Assembly: GCF_027474405.1 (NCBI RefSeq)
Contig: NZ_CP114871.1
Location: 248,001-312,000, forward strand
Reading direction: 5' to 3'
Source of the DNA: Caulobacter sp. NIBR2454
GTDB lineage: Bacteria; Pseudomonadota; Alphaproteobacteria; Caulobacterales; Caulobacteraceae
Length of the DNA: 64,000 bases
Shown here: piece by piece, positions 44,161 through 52,717 of the stretch
Layout of the letters: each line of letters begins with the position of its first letter
How positions within the stretch are numbered: position 1 is the first letter of the stretch
Notes under the pieces: generated by a model
Told to the model about the DNA's origin: nothing
Seen by the model: the letters and a program-made list of their open reading frames with translations, nothing else
The model's database searches: none
Made by a program: the position numbers and the translations under genes

Positions 44161-45741
44161 ATGACCCCCGCGCCCACCGCCCAAGCGCGATCCCCCCTAG
44201 GCTTTCCGCTGTTTCGGGCGCTCTGGCTGGCCACCATCGTCTCCAACATCGGCACCTGGATGCACGACGTGGGCGCGGGGTGGTTGATGACCTCCCTGTC
44301 GCCCAGTCCCCTGATGGTGGCCATGGTGCAGGCGGCCACCACCCTGCCGATGTTCCTGCTGGCCCTGCCGGCGGGCGCCTTGGCCGACATCGTCGACCGC
44401 CGCCGCCTGCTGATCGCGGCGCAGATCCTAGGCCTAATCGCCGCCGCGATCCTGGCGGCCCTGACCTGGCTGGGGCTGACCTCGCCCTATGTCCTGCTCG
44501 CCGCGACCTTTGTCCTTGGCACGGCTGCGGCGCTGAGCGCCCCTGTCTTCCAGGCCATCGTGCCCGAGCTAGTGGACAAGCCGGCCCTGCCCGACGCGGT
44601 CGCCCTCAACAGCCTGGGCGTCAATATCGCCCGGGCCATCGGCCCGGCGCTGGGCGGCGTGATCGTGGCCTTCGCCGGGACCCCGGCGGTGTTCGCGCTC
44701 AACGCCCTTTCCGTGTTCGCTGTCCTTGCCGTCCTGATCGGCTGGAAGCGCCAGCCCGCGGCCGGCGCATTGCCGCCCGAACACTTCATCGGCGCTCTGA
44801 AGGCAGGGGTGCGCTATGCCCGCCATGCGCCGGCGCTGCGTCTGGTTCTGATCCGCGCCGTTGGCTTCTTCCTGTTCGGCAGCGCGCTTTGGGCCATGTT
44901 GCCGCTGGTGGCCCGCCGCGAGCTTGGGCTCGACGCCGCCGGATACGGCGCCTTGCTGGGCTGCATGGGCGCCGGCGCCGTGATCGGAGCGCTGCTGCTG
45001 AGACGCCTGCGGGGACGTGTCGCGACCAACGTCCTCTCCATTGGCGCCACCGTGCTGTTCGCCGGCGCCGCTCTTGGCCTGGCGGCGTCACACAATCCCT
45101 ATGTCGCCGGCGGCGTCATGGTGGTCGCTGGTCTGGCCTGGATCGGTATGCTGACCTCTCTGAACGTCGCCGCGCAGATGGCGGCGCCGGGCTGGGTCAA
45201 GGCTCGCGCCCTGGCGGTCTATCTACTGGTCTTCCAAGGGGCGATGACGGGCGGCAGCCTGTTGTGGGGCGCCCTGGCTGCCCGCACCGACGTGGCCACC
45301 GCTCTGATGGTCGCCGCCGCGGGCCAGATGCTGGCCCTGATCCTGGCGGTCTTTTGGCGTCTTCCCGCAGGCGAAGGCGCCGACCTGTCGCCGTCCGGCC
45401 ACTGGGCTGAACCCGAGACATCAGGAGCGCCGCACGGGGACCGACCGGTGATGATCGAGATCGAATATCGTGTCGCCAGCGACCGGGTCGGCGAGTTCGT
45501 CGACGCCCTGCGGCGCTTCAAGACGGTGCGCCACCGCGACGGCGCGATCCGTTGGGACGTCTGGGAAGACGCCGCCGAGCCGGGGCGGGTTATCGAGAGC
45601 TTCGTGGTCGAAAGCTGGCTTGAGCACCAGCGCCAGCACGCGCGGGTCACCAACGCCGACCGGGTCGAGCAGGATCTGCTGAACGCCTTCCATCAGGGCG
45701 AAGAGCGGCCGGTGGTCCGCCACCTTCTTCGCCCCATCTAA
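44161..45741 (+). CDS. MFS transporter (MFS_3/EntS-like) with C-terminal domain
   Basis: 526-residue major facilitator. About 12 membrane helices in the first 410 residues, starting SPLGFPLFRALWLATIVSNIGTWMHDVGAGWLM, with the MFS loop GALADIVDRRRLL. A roughly 100-residue soluble C-terminus (IEIEYRVASDRVGEFVDALRRFKTVRHRDGAIRWDVWEDAAEPGRVIESFVVESWLEHQRQHARV) resembles the ABM-like tail common in this MFS branch. Starts 2 bases after the amidohydrolase stop, so the operon may hydrolyse and move one compound. Substrate unknown. Confidence 0.85.
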   Translation: MTPAPTAQARSPLGFPLFRALWLATIVSNIGTWMHDVGAGWLMTSLSPSPLMVAMVQAATTLPMFLLALPAGALADIVDRRRLLIAAQILGLIAAAILAALTWLGLTSPYVLLAATFVLGTAAALSAPVFQAIVPELVDKPALPDAVALNSLGVNIARAIGPALGGVIVAFAGTPAVFALNALSVFAVLAVLIGWKRQPAAGALPPEHFIGALKAGVRYARHAPALRLVLIRAVGFFLFGSALWAMLPLVARRELGLDAAGYGALLGCMGAGAVIGALLLRRLRGRVATNVLSIGATVLFAGAALGLAASHNPYVAGGVMVVAGLAWIGMLTSLNVAAQMAAPGWVKARALAVYLLVFQGAMTGGSLLWGALAARTDVATALMVAAAGQMLALILAVFWRLPAGEGADLSPSGHWAEPETSGAPHGDRPVMIEIEYRVASDRVGEFVDALRRFKTVRHRDGAIRWDVWEDAAEPGRVIESFVVESWLEHQRQHARVTNADRVEQDLLNAFHQGEERPVVRHLLRPI

Positions 45742-45759
45742 GACCCGAGAAGGCCGGGC

Positions 45760-46689
45760 CTAGATGTCGCCGAATCCTTCCTCTTCGACATCATCCGCGC
45801 CCAGAGCCACGAGCTGGTCAAGCAGCCACGATGCGGCCGGTCCCGGCGGGGTGTCGCGCCGCCAGATTCCGGCGAAGCGATAGGTGCCCCCTTGGTGATC
45901 GGGCATGGCCAGGCGAAGCAGCGTGCCCGCCATCAGATCGGCCTCGATCATGGGAAGGGGCATATTGCCCCAGCCGATCCCCTCACGCAGCAAGGCGTGC
46001 TTGGCGCCAAGATCGGCCAGCCGCCAAGTGCGCGGGCTCAGCACGGAGAAATCCCGGCCATCGGTGAAGCGCGAGCGGTCGGTGAGAACCAACTGAATGT
46101 GCTTGCGGCCTTCGCCGGGGGGGATGCGCTCCATGCGCCCCAGCGGATGGTCGGGCGCCGCCACCGGCACCATGGCCACCGATCCCGCCGCGACGCATTC
46201 GACGCCCTCCACCCCCGCCGCCAAGGGCCCCGACAGGCCGATCACGGCCTGGCGATCCAGAACCATGGCGGTGATCGCGCCCAAGGCTTCCTGGTGCAGG
46301 CGAAGCTGGACGGTGGGATAGGCCTCGGCGAAGGCGCGCAAGACCTTTCCCAGACGCTCGGCCGGCAGCATCACGTCCACGGCCAGATCGACCTCGGCCT
46401 CCAGTCCGTCGAGCAGGCCTTTGACCTTGGCGCGCAGGGCGTCGATCCCCTGGGATACCGTCCGCGCCTCGGCCAGGACGGCGCGGCCGGCGACGGTGAG
46501 CTGCAGCTTGCGCGTGCTCTCGCGATCAAAAAGCTGCAGGCCCAGCTGGTCCTCCAGTTTGGAAATCCCGTAGCTGATCACCGACACCGCCCGGTTCAGC
46601 CGCCGCGCCGCGGCCGCCAGGCTGCCTCCGTCCACGACAGCCAGGAAGATGCGCAGCTGATCGAAGGTGGGCAGGCCGGGGTTGCTCAC
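45760..46689 (-). CDS. LysR-family transcriptional regulator
   Basis: 309 residues: winged HTH at about 8-65 (FDQLRIFLAVVDGGSLAAAARRLNRAVSVISYGISKLEDQLGLQLFDR) and a two-lobed effector domain. It is divergent from the pirin gene, the usual place for a LysR protein controlling its neighbour; a pirin plus LysR pair is common. The start at 46689 leaves 128 bp of shared control region with AT-rich TTTTGGATGATTTTAAATGA. Confidence 0.9.
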   Translation of the reverse strand: MSNPGLPTFDQLRIFLAVVDGGSLAAAARRLNRAVSVISYGISKLEDQLGLQLFDRESTRKLQLTVAGRAVLAEARTVSQGIDALRAKVKGLLDGLEAEVDLAVDVMLPAERLGKVLRAFAEAYPTVQLRLHQEALGAITAMVLDRQAVIGLSGPLAAGVEGVECVAAGSVAMVPVAAPDHPLGRMERIPPGEGRKHIQLVLTDRSRFTDGRDFSVLSPRTWRLADLGAKHALLREGIGWGNMPLPMIEADLMAGTLLRLAMPDHQGGTYRFAGIWRRDTPPGPAASWLLDQLVALGADDVEEEGFGDI

Positions 46690-46817
46690 TATTCAATTCC
46701 ATCGAACATTTTGGATGATTTTAAATGACTAATCGGAAGGGCGAGCAAGCACTAGATAGACGGTCATCGAAATGAGCCCGGCCCCCTGAGCGGCCGATCC
46801 GAAACGGAGACTTAGAG

Positions 46818-47516
46818 ATGATCCAACTTCGCCCCTACAGCAGCCTCGGCGGTGAGAACCACGGCTGGCTGGACGCCAAGCACCACTTCTCCTTCGCCGG
46901 CTACTACGACGAAGCCCGCATGAACTGGGGCGCGCTGCGCGTCTGGAACGACGACACCATCGCTCCCCACACCGGCTTTCCGCCGCACCCGCACCGCGAC
47001 ATGGAGATTATCACCTATGTGCGCGAAGGCGCCATCACCCATGAGGACAGCCTGGGCAACAAGGGCCGCACCGAGGCCGGCGACGTGCAGGTGATGTCGG
47101 CTGGAACCGGGGTGCGCCATTCGGAGTACAATCGCGAGGACGTCACCACCAAGATCTTCCAGATCTGGATCATCCCGACCCGTTCTGGCGAAGAGCCTTC
47201 CTGGGGGGCCAAGCCGTTCCCCAAGGCCGACCGCAGCGGGGGCTTCGTGGCCCTGGCTTCGGGTCGCAAGGACGACGTTGACGCCCTGCCGATCCGGGCC
47301 GACGCGCGGGTCATGGGCGCGACTCTCAAGGCAGGCGAGACGGCTGAGTACGTCCTCGGCGCCGACCGCAAGGGCTATCTGGTTCCGGCCGTGGGGGTTG
47401 TCGAAGTCGAAGGGGTGCGGGTCAACGCCCGCGACGGCCTGGCCATCTCCGACCTGGAGTCGGTGAAGGTCACGGCCATCGAGGACAGCGAAATCGTCCT
47501 CGTGGACTCCATCTAA
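46818..47516 (+). CDS. Pirin-family bicupin (YhhW-like)
   Basis: 232-residue pirin, the length of E. coli YhhW. The N-terminal cupin has the metal ligands in FPPHPHRDMEIITYVREGAITHEDSLGN and the later His/Glu in GTGVRHSEYN. Members can show quercetin 2,3-dioxygenase activity; the natural substrate is open. Controlled probably by the divergent LysR gene. GGAG lies shortly before the ATG. Confidence 0.9.
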   Translation: MIQLRPYSSLGGENHGWLDAKHHFSFAGYYDEARMNWGALRVWNDDTIAPHTGFPPHPHRDMEIITYVREGAITHEDSLGNKGRTEAGDVQVMSAGTGVRHSEYNREDVTTKIFQIWIIPTRSGEEPSWGAKPFPKADRSGGFVALASGRKDDVDALPIRADARVMGATLKAGETAEYVLGADRKGYLVPAVGVVEVEGVRVNARDGLAISDLESVKVTAIEDSEIVLVDSI

Positions 47517-47522
47517 AAGGTT

Positions 47523-47548
47523 GGGCGGGGCGCGCAGGCGTCCCGCCC
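47523..47548 (+). terminator. Hairpin after pirin gene
   Basis: GGGCGGGGCGC/GCGTCCCGCCC stem with one G-T pair, 5-base loop. T-poor afterwards, so it is a weak terminator or pausing hairpin. Confidence 0.5.
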
Positions 47549-47703
47549 GTCTCAATTCATTCGCACAGGTCGAAGCAACGCGCGCCGACCTGTGGCGACA
47601 ATACTTCACCGGGCCAAAGACCGTGCGTGCGTTGCTGACAGGCGTCGAATCATCCGCAGAATCAGCACACCCTGAAATCTTTCCAGATTCGGAAGGCTCA
47701 CCG

Positions 47704-47910
47704 GTGACCCAGGCGACCTACATGTCCTTCGTGCCCAAGGCCAAGTGCGCCAAGCTGCGCGAGGTTCTGGAAGCCGAGAAGGACACTTTCCAGTGGCGTG
47801 AACGGCGCACCTTCAAGGGCAGCGAGTTCTATCTGACCGGCCCCTCAAATGTGGTGCGCGAAGCCCATGAGGGCATCACCCTTTGGCTGACCCGCCGCGA
47901 AATGTCCTGA
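47704..47910 (+). CDS. Small conserved-looking hypothetical protein
   Basis: 68 residues from a GTG with GGAAGG 8 bases upstream (ATG at 47722 is the other option). TYMSFVPKAKCAKLREVLEAEKDTFQWRERRTFKGSEFYLTGP...EGITLWLTRREMS looks like a compact alpha/beta fold. No family recognised. Confidence 0.55.
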   Translation: MTQATYMSFVPKAKCAKLREVLEAEKDTFQWRERRTFKGSEFYLTGPSNVVREAHEGITLWLTRREMS

Positions 47911-47915
47911 TCAAG

Positions 47916-48230
47916 TCATCGTCCCGCGCGTCCGCGACCGGCGGTCGCCGCGGCGACGCCCAGCAGGGCGGCCATTCCGCCACGTGTGCGCTTGTTGGTG
48001 ACCAGGACGAGGCCCGCGCCGATGGCCAGGGCGAGCAGCACCGGCGAGCGTGACAAAGCGCCGACGACGTTCGAGGCCGCCGGCCGCACCGAAGCGGGCG
48101 CGCGCTCGACAAGGCCGTTGAGTTCGTTGGTCAGTCGATCCTTCAAACCCTTAGGCTGCGACGTCGGTGCGCTGGAAGAGGCCGGGGCGGAGGTCTGGTT
48201 GCGGTCGGGGAAGAGAGCGTTGAGCGGCAT
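47916..48230 (-). CDS. Small membrane protein, unknown
   Basis: 104 residues; a Ser/Pro/Thr-rich N-terminus, then an amphipathic stretch (KGLKDRLTNELNGLVERAPASVRPAASNVVGAL) and a hydrophobic segment (PVLLALAIGAGLVLVTNKRTRGGMAALLGVAAATAG), ending basic (GRGRAGR). The pattern is like small DUF883/YqjD-type membrane proteins but I cannot assign it. It converges on the 47704 gene. Confidence 0.5.
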   Translation of the reverse strand: MPLNALFPDRNQTSAPASSSAPTSQPKGLKDRLTNELNGLVERAPASVRPAASNVVGALSRSPVLLALAIGAGLVLVTNKRTRGGMAALLGVAAATAGRGRAGR

Positions 48231-48399
48231 GTTGGTTCTCCGTGACCGACATCAACGCCGGCTTGGTCTGCTTTGATCCGAACCGTTTCGGCCGAGCCGA
48301 TCATCTAATCATGCGGGTCGCCGTAGGTGACCCGGCCCGCTGCATGACAACCGCTCGCCGTCGCGATAGAGCTTGGTCGCAAGGGCATCCGGAGAGCGC

Positions 48400-49854
48400 A
48401 TGCAGGAGATCGAACAGGTTGAGCGGTTGACCAGCGGCCGGGTGGTCGTGGTCGGCGATCTGATGCTCGATCACTATGTGTTCGGTCAGGTCGACCGTAT
48501 TTCCGCTGAGGCGCCGGTGCCGGTGCTGCACGTGGGTGGCGAGCGCTGGACCCTGGGCGGCGCGGCGAACGTCGCCGCCAACATCATGGCGCTCGGCGGC
48601 CAGGCGGACCTGATCGGCATTGTTGGCGACGACGCCGATGGCGCGCGCCTCGAAGGTCTTCTCGACACGCCACATGGCGCCGTGGCCGCGCATCTCGTGA
48701 CCGTCCCCGGTCGCCCGACCTCGCTGAAGACCCGCTATCTGTCTGGCCAGCAGCAGATGATCCGGGTCGATCGCGAAAGCGCCGAAGCCGCCGGCAAGAA
48801 GCAGGAAGACGCCCTGATCGGCGCCGTGGCCGGCGCCCTGCCGCATGGCGGGGTTCTGGTTCTGTCCGACTATGGCAAGGGCGTGCTGGGGGATCGCGTG
48901 CTGGCGGCCCTGTTTGAACTGGCTCGCGATCGATCGGCCACAACCATCGTCGATCCCAAGCGCCGCGATCTTTCGGCCTATCGAGGCGCCGATTTCATCA
49001 CGCCCAATCGCAAGGAACTGAGCCTTTCCGTCGGCCTGCCCTGTGAAACGGACAAGGAAGCCGCCGCCGCCGCCCAGGCCGCCTTCGATGTCAGCGCCGC
49101 CGCGGTGCTGCTCACCCGCTCGGAAAAGGGCATGTCCCTGTTCCGGGACGGCGCCAAGCCGGTGCATCTGGCGACCATGGCCAAGTCGGTGTTCGACGTT
49201 TCTGGCGCGGGCGACACGGTGGTCGCCGCCGTGGCGCTTGGCCTGGCGTCGGGGCTCACCGCCGAGGCGGCCATGCGGTTGGCCAACGCCGCCGCCGGCG
49301 TGGTGGTGGCCAAGCAGGGCACGGCCGTAGCGACGCCGCGCGAACTGATCGACGAACTGCGAGGACCGGCCCAGCGCGCCGAGGGCGCCACGGGCCTGCT
49401 GCCGCTCAAGGGCCTTTGCGACCTGCGGGCCGACTGGTCACGCCAGGGGCTGACGGTCGGATTCACCAACGGCTGCTTCGACCTGGTCCACCCGGGGCAT
49501 GTGTCATTGTTGCGCCAGGCGGCCGAGCAATGCGATCGTCTGATCGTGGCCTTGAATTCAGATGCTTCCGTTTCGCGGCTCAAGGGGCCGACCCGTCCGA
49601 TCCAGGCGCTGGAGGCCCGCGCCCGCGTCATCGCCGCGATCAAGGGCGTCGATGCGGTGGTCGCCTTCGAGGACGACACGCCCCTGGCCCTGATCGAGGC
49701 GCTGCAGCCCGACGTCCTGGTCAAGGGCGCCGACTACACCGAGGACAAGGTGGTCGGCGGCGACGTGGTCAAGGCCAATGGTGGGCGGGTCTATCTCGCC
49801 AACCTTGTGGACGGCCAATCGACCACGGCCATAGCCGCCAGGGCGGCCAGCTGA
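48400..49854 (+). CDS. hldE: Bifunctional heptose kinase / ADP-heptose synthase
   Basis: Makes ADP-glycero-manno-heptose for the LPS inner core. 484 residues: PfkB-type kinase (about 1-315; VVVVGDLMLDHYVFGQVDRISAEAPVPVL, WTLGGAANVAANI, DPKRRDLSAYRGADFITPNRKEL, DVSGAGDTVVA) and nucleotidyltransferase (about 345-484; VGFTNGCFDLVHPGHVSLL, NSDASVSRLKGPTRP, VLVKGADY). GGAG precedes the ATG at 48400. First gene of a three-gene run with 1- and 6-base gaps. Confidence 0.95.
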   Translation: MQEIEQVERLTSGRVVVVGDLMLDHYVFGQVDRISAEAPVPVLHVGGERWTLGGAANVAANIMALGGQADLIGIVGDDADGARLEGLLDTPHGAVAAHLVTVPGRPTSLKTRYLSGQQQMIRVDRESAEAAGKKQEDALIGAVAGALPHGGVLVLSDYGKGVLGDRVLAALFELARDRSATTIVDPKRRDLSAYRGADFITPNRKELSLSVGLPCETDKEAAAAAQAAFDVSAAAVLLTRSEKGMSLFRDGAKPVHLATMAKSVFDVSGAGDTVVAAVALGLASGLTAEAAMRLANAAAGVVVAKQGTAVATPRELIDELRGPAQRAEGATGLLPLKGLCDLRADWSRQGLTVGFTNGCFDLVHPGHVSLLRQAAEQCDRLIVALNSDASVSRLKGPTRPIQALEARARVIAAIKGVDAVVAFEDDTPLALIEALQPDVLVKGADYTEDKVVGGDVVKANGGRVYLANLVDGQSTTAIAARAAS

Positions 49855-49855
49855 G

Positions 49856-50695
49856 ATGTTTGGCCGCGCTGGTCCCAAGGGAGCAGACGCAGCCGACGAA
49901 CTCGCGGCGCTACGCGGCCGCATCGAAGCCTTGGAGCAGCGCGACAAGGCGGCGACGGATTTGCTTTTGCCCGGTCTATGGACGACGCTGGCGCGACTCT
50001 ACGAGGGTGAGACTGGACAGGGGTCTCTCACCTGCCTGGCCTGCGCGCAGACCGCTTCTCCGGCCAGCTTTGGGGTGCGCGAAGATAGGTGTGTGTTTGG
50101 CGGCGGTCTTCTGAAGCGGTTCGAGTGTCCAGCCTGCGGCTGTGTCTTCGGACCGCAATGGTACCTCGACACGCCGTCCGAGGTCATCGACGCGGACTAT
50201 CGCCAGCTCTACTTGAACTACCGCGAGGCCGACTCCACCGACGACGAGATCCGCGCGTTTCACCTGCTCGACCCCAAGCCGGAGGGCGTCTATCTGAACT
50301 GGGGCAGCGGCGCCTGGAGCCGTTCGGTGCAGACCCTGCGCGAACACGGCTGGGAGGTCTGGGGCTACGAGCCGCACGCGCAGACCGACAGTCCTTTCAT
50401 CGTCCGCGACCGGGCGGAGATCAGCGCCCGCTTCGACGGGATATTTTCCAATAACGTCATCGAGCACTTCTTCGACCCCGCGGCCCAGTTCGCCGACTTC
50501 CATGACGTGCTGAAGCCGGGCGGCAGGATGGTCCACGCCTCGCCTTGCTACGCCTGGGCCTACGCCTATACGCGCTTTCACGTGTTCTTCCCGATGGGCG
50601 ATGCGCCGGCGCGCCTGGCGGCGCGAACGGGCTATGCGCTGGACGGCCGGGTTGAAGACGGAGACTTTCGCGCCTGCCTGTTCCGGGCCATCTAG
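49856..50695 (+). CDS. SAM-dependent methyltransferase with cysteine motif
   Basis: 279 residues. A short N-terminal coiled part (ADELAALRGRIEALEQRDKA) leads to a cysteine pair set (LTCLACAQ ... FECPACGCVF) likely to bind zinc, then a class I methyltransferase core (GVYLNWGSGAWSRSVQTLREHGWEVWGYEPHA ... FDGIFSNNVIEHFFDPAAQFADFHDVLKPGGRMVHASP). It starts 1 base after hldE. A glycan O-methyltransferase for LPS is plausible from context. Confidence 0.82.
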   Translation: MFGRAGPKGADAADELAALRGRIEALEQRDKAATDLLLPGLWTTLARLYEGETGQGSLTCLACAQTASPASFGVREDRCVFGGGLLKRFECPACGCVFGPQWYLDTPSEVIDADYRQLYLNYREADSTDDEIRAFHLLDPKPEGVYLNWGSGAWSRSVQTLREHGWEVWGYEPHAQTDSPFIVRDRAEISARFDGIFSNNVIEHFFDPAAQFADFHDVLKPGGRMVHASPCYAWAYAYTRFHVFFPMGDAPARLAARTGYALDGRVEDGDFRACLFRAI

Positions 50696-50701
50696 GCGCT
50701 C

Positions 50702-51967
50702 ATGACGCAATCTACGCTTGGCGATCTTCGCCACCCCGCGCTCAAGGCGCTTCGTTCGCTGTGGCGGGCCGCACCCTTGCCGCCAGCCGCGCGTGGCGTG
50801 GCCGGGCGCACCGTGGCGGCGGTGATCGGCGCGCGGCATCGACGCTCGCGCCTTGAGGGCCTGGGCGTCGATCTGAAGCGCGGACCGATCGTGGTGTCGG
50901 GGTTCCACAACGAGGCGCTGGGCATTGGACGCGGCGGCCGTCTGACTGCGCAGGCTTTGGAGGACGCCGGCTATCAGGTGATCCGCCACGACGCCCGAGC
51001 GGCGATCCAGACCCCGGGGTTCGCCAATGTCGCCTTGCCGGGTGAAGGCGGGGTCTGGCTGCAGCATTGCAACGCGCCGGAAGCCATCGCCCTGTTCGAC
51101 CGCGTGCGCCGCGAGGACCTCTTCGGCCGCTATCGTATCGGATACTGGGCCTGGGAGTTGCCGACGGCGCCCAAGGACTGGCTGCGGACGGCGCGTTTTT
51201 TCGACGAGATATGGACGCCGTCGCAGTTCACCGCCGACAGCTTGGCCGGCTGCGGCGTGCCGGTGCGGGCCATGCCTCATCCACTGCCGGACGTGACGGC
51301 CGATCCGGATCCCGCGCGGTTCGAATTCCTACCGGGGCGGATCAACTTCCTGGCCATGGCCGACCTGCGTTCCAGCGCGGCCCGCAAGAACCCGCTCGGC
51401 GCGGTGGAAGCCTTTCTGCGCGCCTTCCCGGAGCCACAGGCCAAGGCGGCGCTGACGCTCAAGCTGGTCCAGTCCCAGACTGACGCCGCGGCTATGCGCG
51501 CCCTGGGCGCAAGGATCTCGGGGCGTCCGGACATTCGACTGCTGGTCGAGGAATATGACGCTGACGACGTCCTGCGTCTCTTGGCCTCGGCTGACGTGGT
51601 CCTGTCGCTGCACCGGGCTGAAGGGTTCGGTCTGGTTCCGGCCGAGGCCCTGTCGCTGGGCCGGGCGGCCCTCGCCACCGGGTGGTCGGGAAACATGGAG
51701 TTCATGGCCGATCTGCCGGAGGCGCTTGTCCCCTACAGCCTCATCAAGGCGCAGGATTCCAGCGGTCGCTATCGTCGCCAAATGTGGGCTGATCCCGACC
51801 TGGACGCCGCCGCCGCCCAAATCCGTCTTCTGACAGAGGATGCAGCTCTGCGCGCGCATATCGGACGGAAGGGACGGGAGGCTGTGGCGACCTTGCGGCG
51901 CGCCTGGTCCCGAGATGCGCTGAAGGTGCTGCCGATCGATGGCTGCGCCGCACGAACCCGCGACTGA
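50702..51967 (+). CDS. GT4-type glycosyltransferase
   Basis: 421-residue GT-B glycosyltransferase. N-terminal Rossmann lobe (IVVSGFHNEALGIGRGGRLTAQALEDAGYQV), a middle IGYWAWELPTAPKDW and EIWTPSQFTADSL, and the donor lobe with EX7E-type end in VLSLHRAEGFGLVPAEALSLGRAALATGWSGNMEFM. Third gene after hldE, 6 bases from the methyltransferase. It probably adds a sugar to LPS or another surface glycan. Confidence 0.88.
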   Translation: MTQSTLGDLRHPALKALRSLWRAAPLPPAARGVAGRTVAAVIGARHRRSRLEGLGVDLKRGPIVVSGFHNEALGIGRGGRLTAQALEDAGYQVIRHDARAAIQTPGFANVALPGEGGVWLQHCNAPEAIALFDRVRREDLFGRYRIGYWAWELPTAPKDWLRTARFFDEIWTPSQFTADSLAGCGVPVRAMPHPLPDVTADPDPARFEFLPGRINFLAMADLRSSAARKNPLGAVEAFLRAFPEPQAKAALTLKLVQSQTDAAAMRALGARISGRPDIRLLVEEYDADDVLRLLASADVVLSLHRAEGFGLVPAEALSLGRAALATGWSGNMEFMADLPEALVPYSLIKAQDSSGRYRRQMWADPDLDAAAAQIRLLTEDAALRAHIGRKGREAVATLRRAWSRDALKVLPIDGCAARTRD

Positions 51968-52090
51968 TTTTCCAGCCAACGCACCCATTGCGACGAACGC
52001 CTTAAATTGGCGACGAACGGAATTGCGTTCTTACTGGAGTCAAACTTACTGGACACCTCAGCCAAGCTGACGCGTTTTGAGGTGCTTGAA

Positions 52091-52585
52091 ATGGCCAATT
52101 TCGATTTTGGGGTGACCTTGACGGCGCTCCCGCTTTCCGCCGGATCGGTGGGTCTGCCGGTCGCCACGGCGGCCAACGCCCCGTTCGACATCTCCAAATT
52201 GGGCGCTTTCGCCAGCATCGTCGGCGAAACCGTCCTGCAGACCGGACAGCGCATGGTCGCGATCGATCTGGACGGCGACGGCGTCCAGAATGGGTTTGTG
52301 GTGCTTGGCTCCTACGGGGACATGCCCTTCCTGGCAGGCGAAACCCCGGCCGCGTGGGACGGCCACTTTATCGTGACGGCCGGCGAGGGCGTCCCGATCT
52401 CTTCGATCTTCTTCGGGGATTTCCCACTTCCCGACAGCCTGGAGCCGAGCCCCAACGCTTTCGATGCGGGCGGCTTGGCCGGGGTGTCCTGGATGGTAGA
52501 CCTGCCCGCCGACGCCCTCACAGTCACCTCGGTGGGCGAGCCCATCGTGTTCACGGTGGCCGAGGGCGGTTCCTGGCTGTTCTGA
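52091..52585 (+). CDS. Small acidic protein, paralog of 52718-53401 product
   Basis: 164 residues from an ATG at 52091 with GAGG 8 bases upstream; a longer reading from 52007 lacks a ribosome site. The stretch FDISKLGAFASIVGETVLQTGQRMVAIDLDGDGVQNGFVVLGSYGDMPFLAGE matches the next gene's LDLTQLGAKASILGE...RLSIDYDGDGREDGYLYVGGAGFIPAD in order and spacing. A D-x-D-G-D-G loop suggests Ca2+ binding. No signal peptide, low in Cys and Lys: the style of type I-secreted proteins. No known family. Confidence 0.65.
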   Translation: MANFDFGVTLTALPLSAGSVGLPVATAANAPFDISKLGAFASIVGETVLQTGQRMVAIDLDGDGVQNGFVVLGSYGDMPFLAGETPAAWDGHFIVTAGEGVPISSIFFGDFPLPDSLEPSPNAFDAGGLAGVSWMVDLPADALTVTSVGEPIVFTVAEGGSWLF

Positions 52586-52597
52586 TCCAGTTGGAAG

Positions 52598-52624
52598 CTG
52601 GGAGAGCATGCTGGCCTCTCCCAG
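52598..52624 (+). terminator. Hairpin between the two small paralogs
   Basis: 9-bp perfect stem CTGGGAGAG/CTCTCCCAG with a 9-base loop just after the 52585 stop. No T-run follows, so termination is uncertain. Confidence 0.5.
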
Positions 52625-52717
52625 GCTCGCTGTCACAAACCTGATATTGCGTTATTACTGGATTTGTTGTTACTAGATCCTCGTAAGGCGCAGCTTGCGC
52701 CATGTGAGGAGTTTTGC

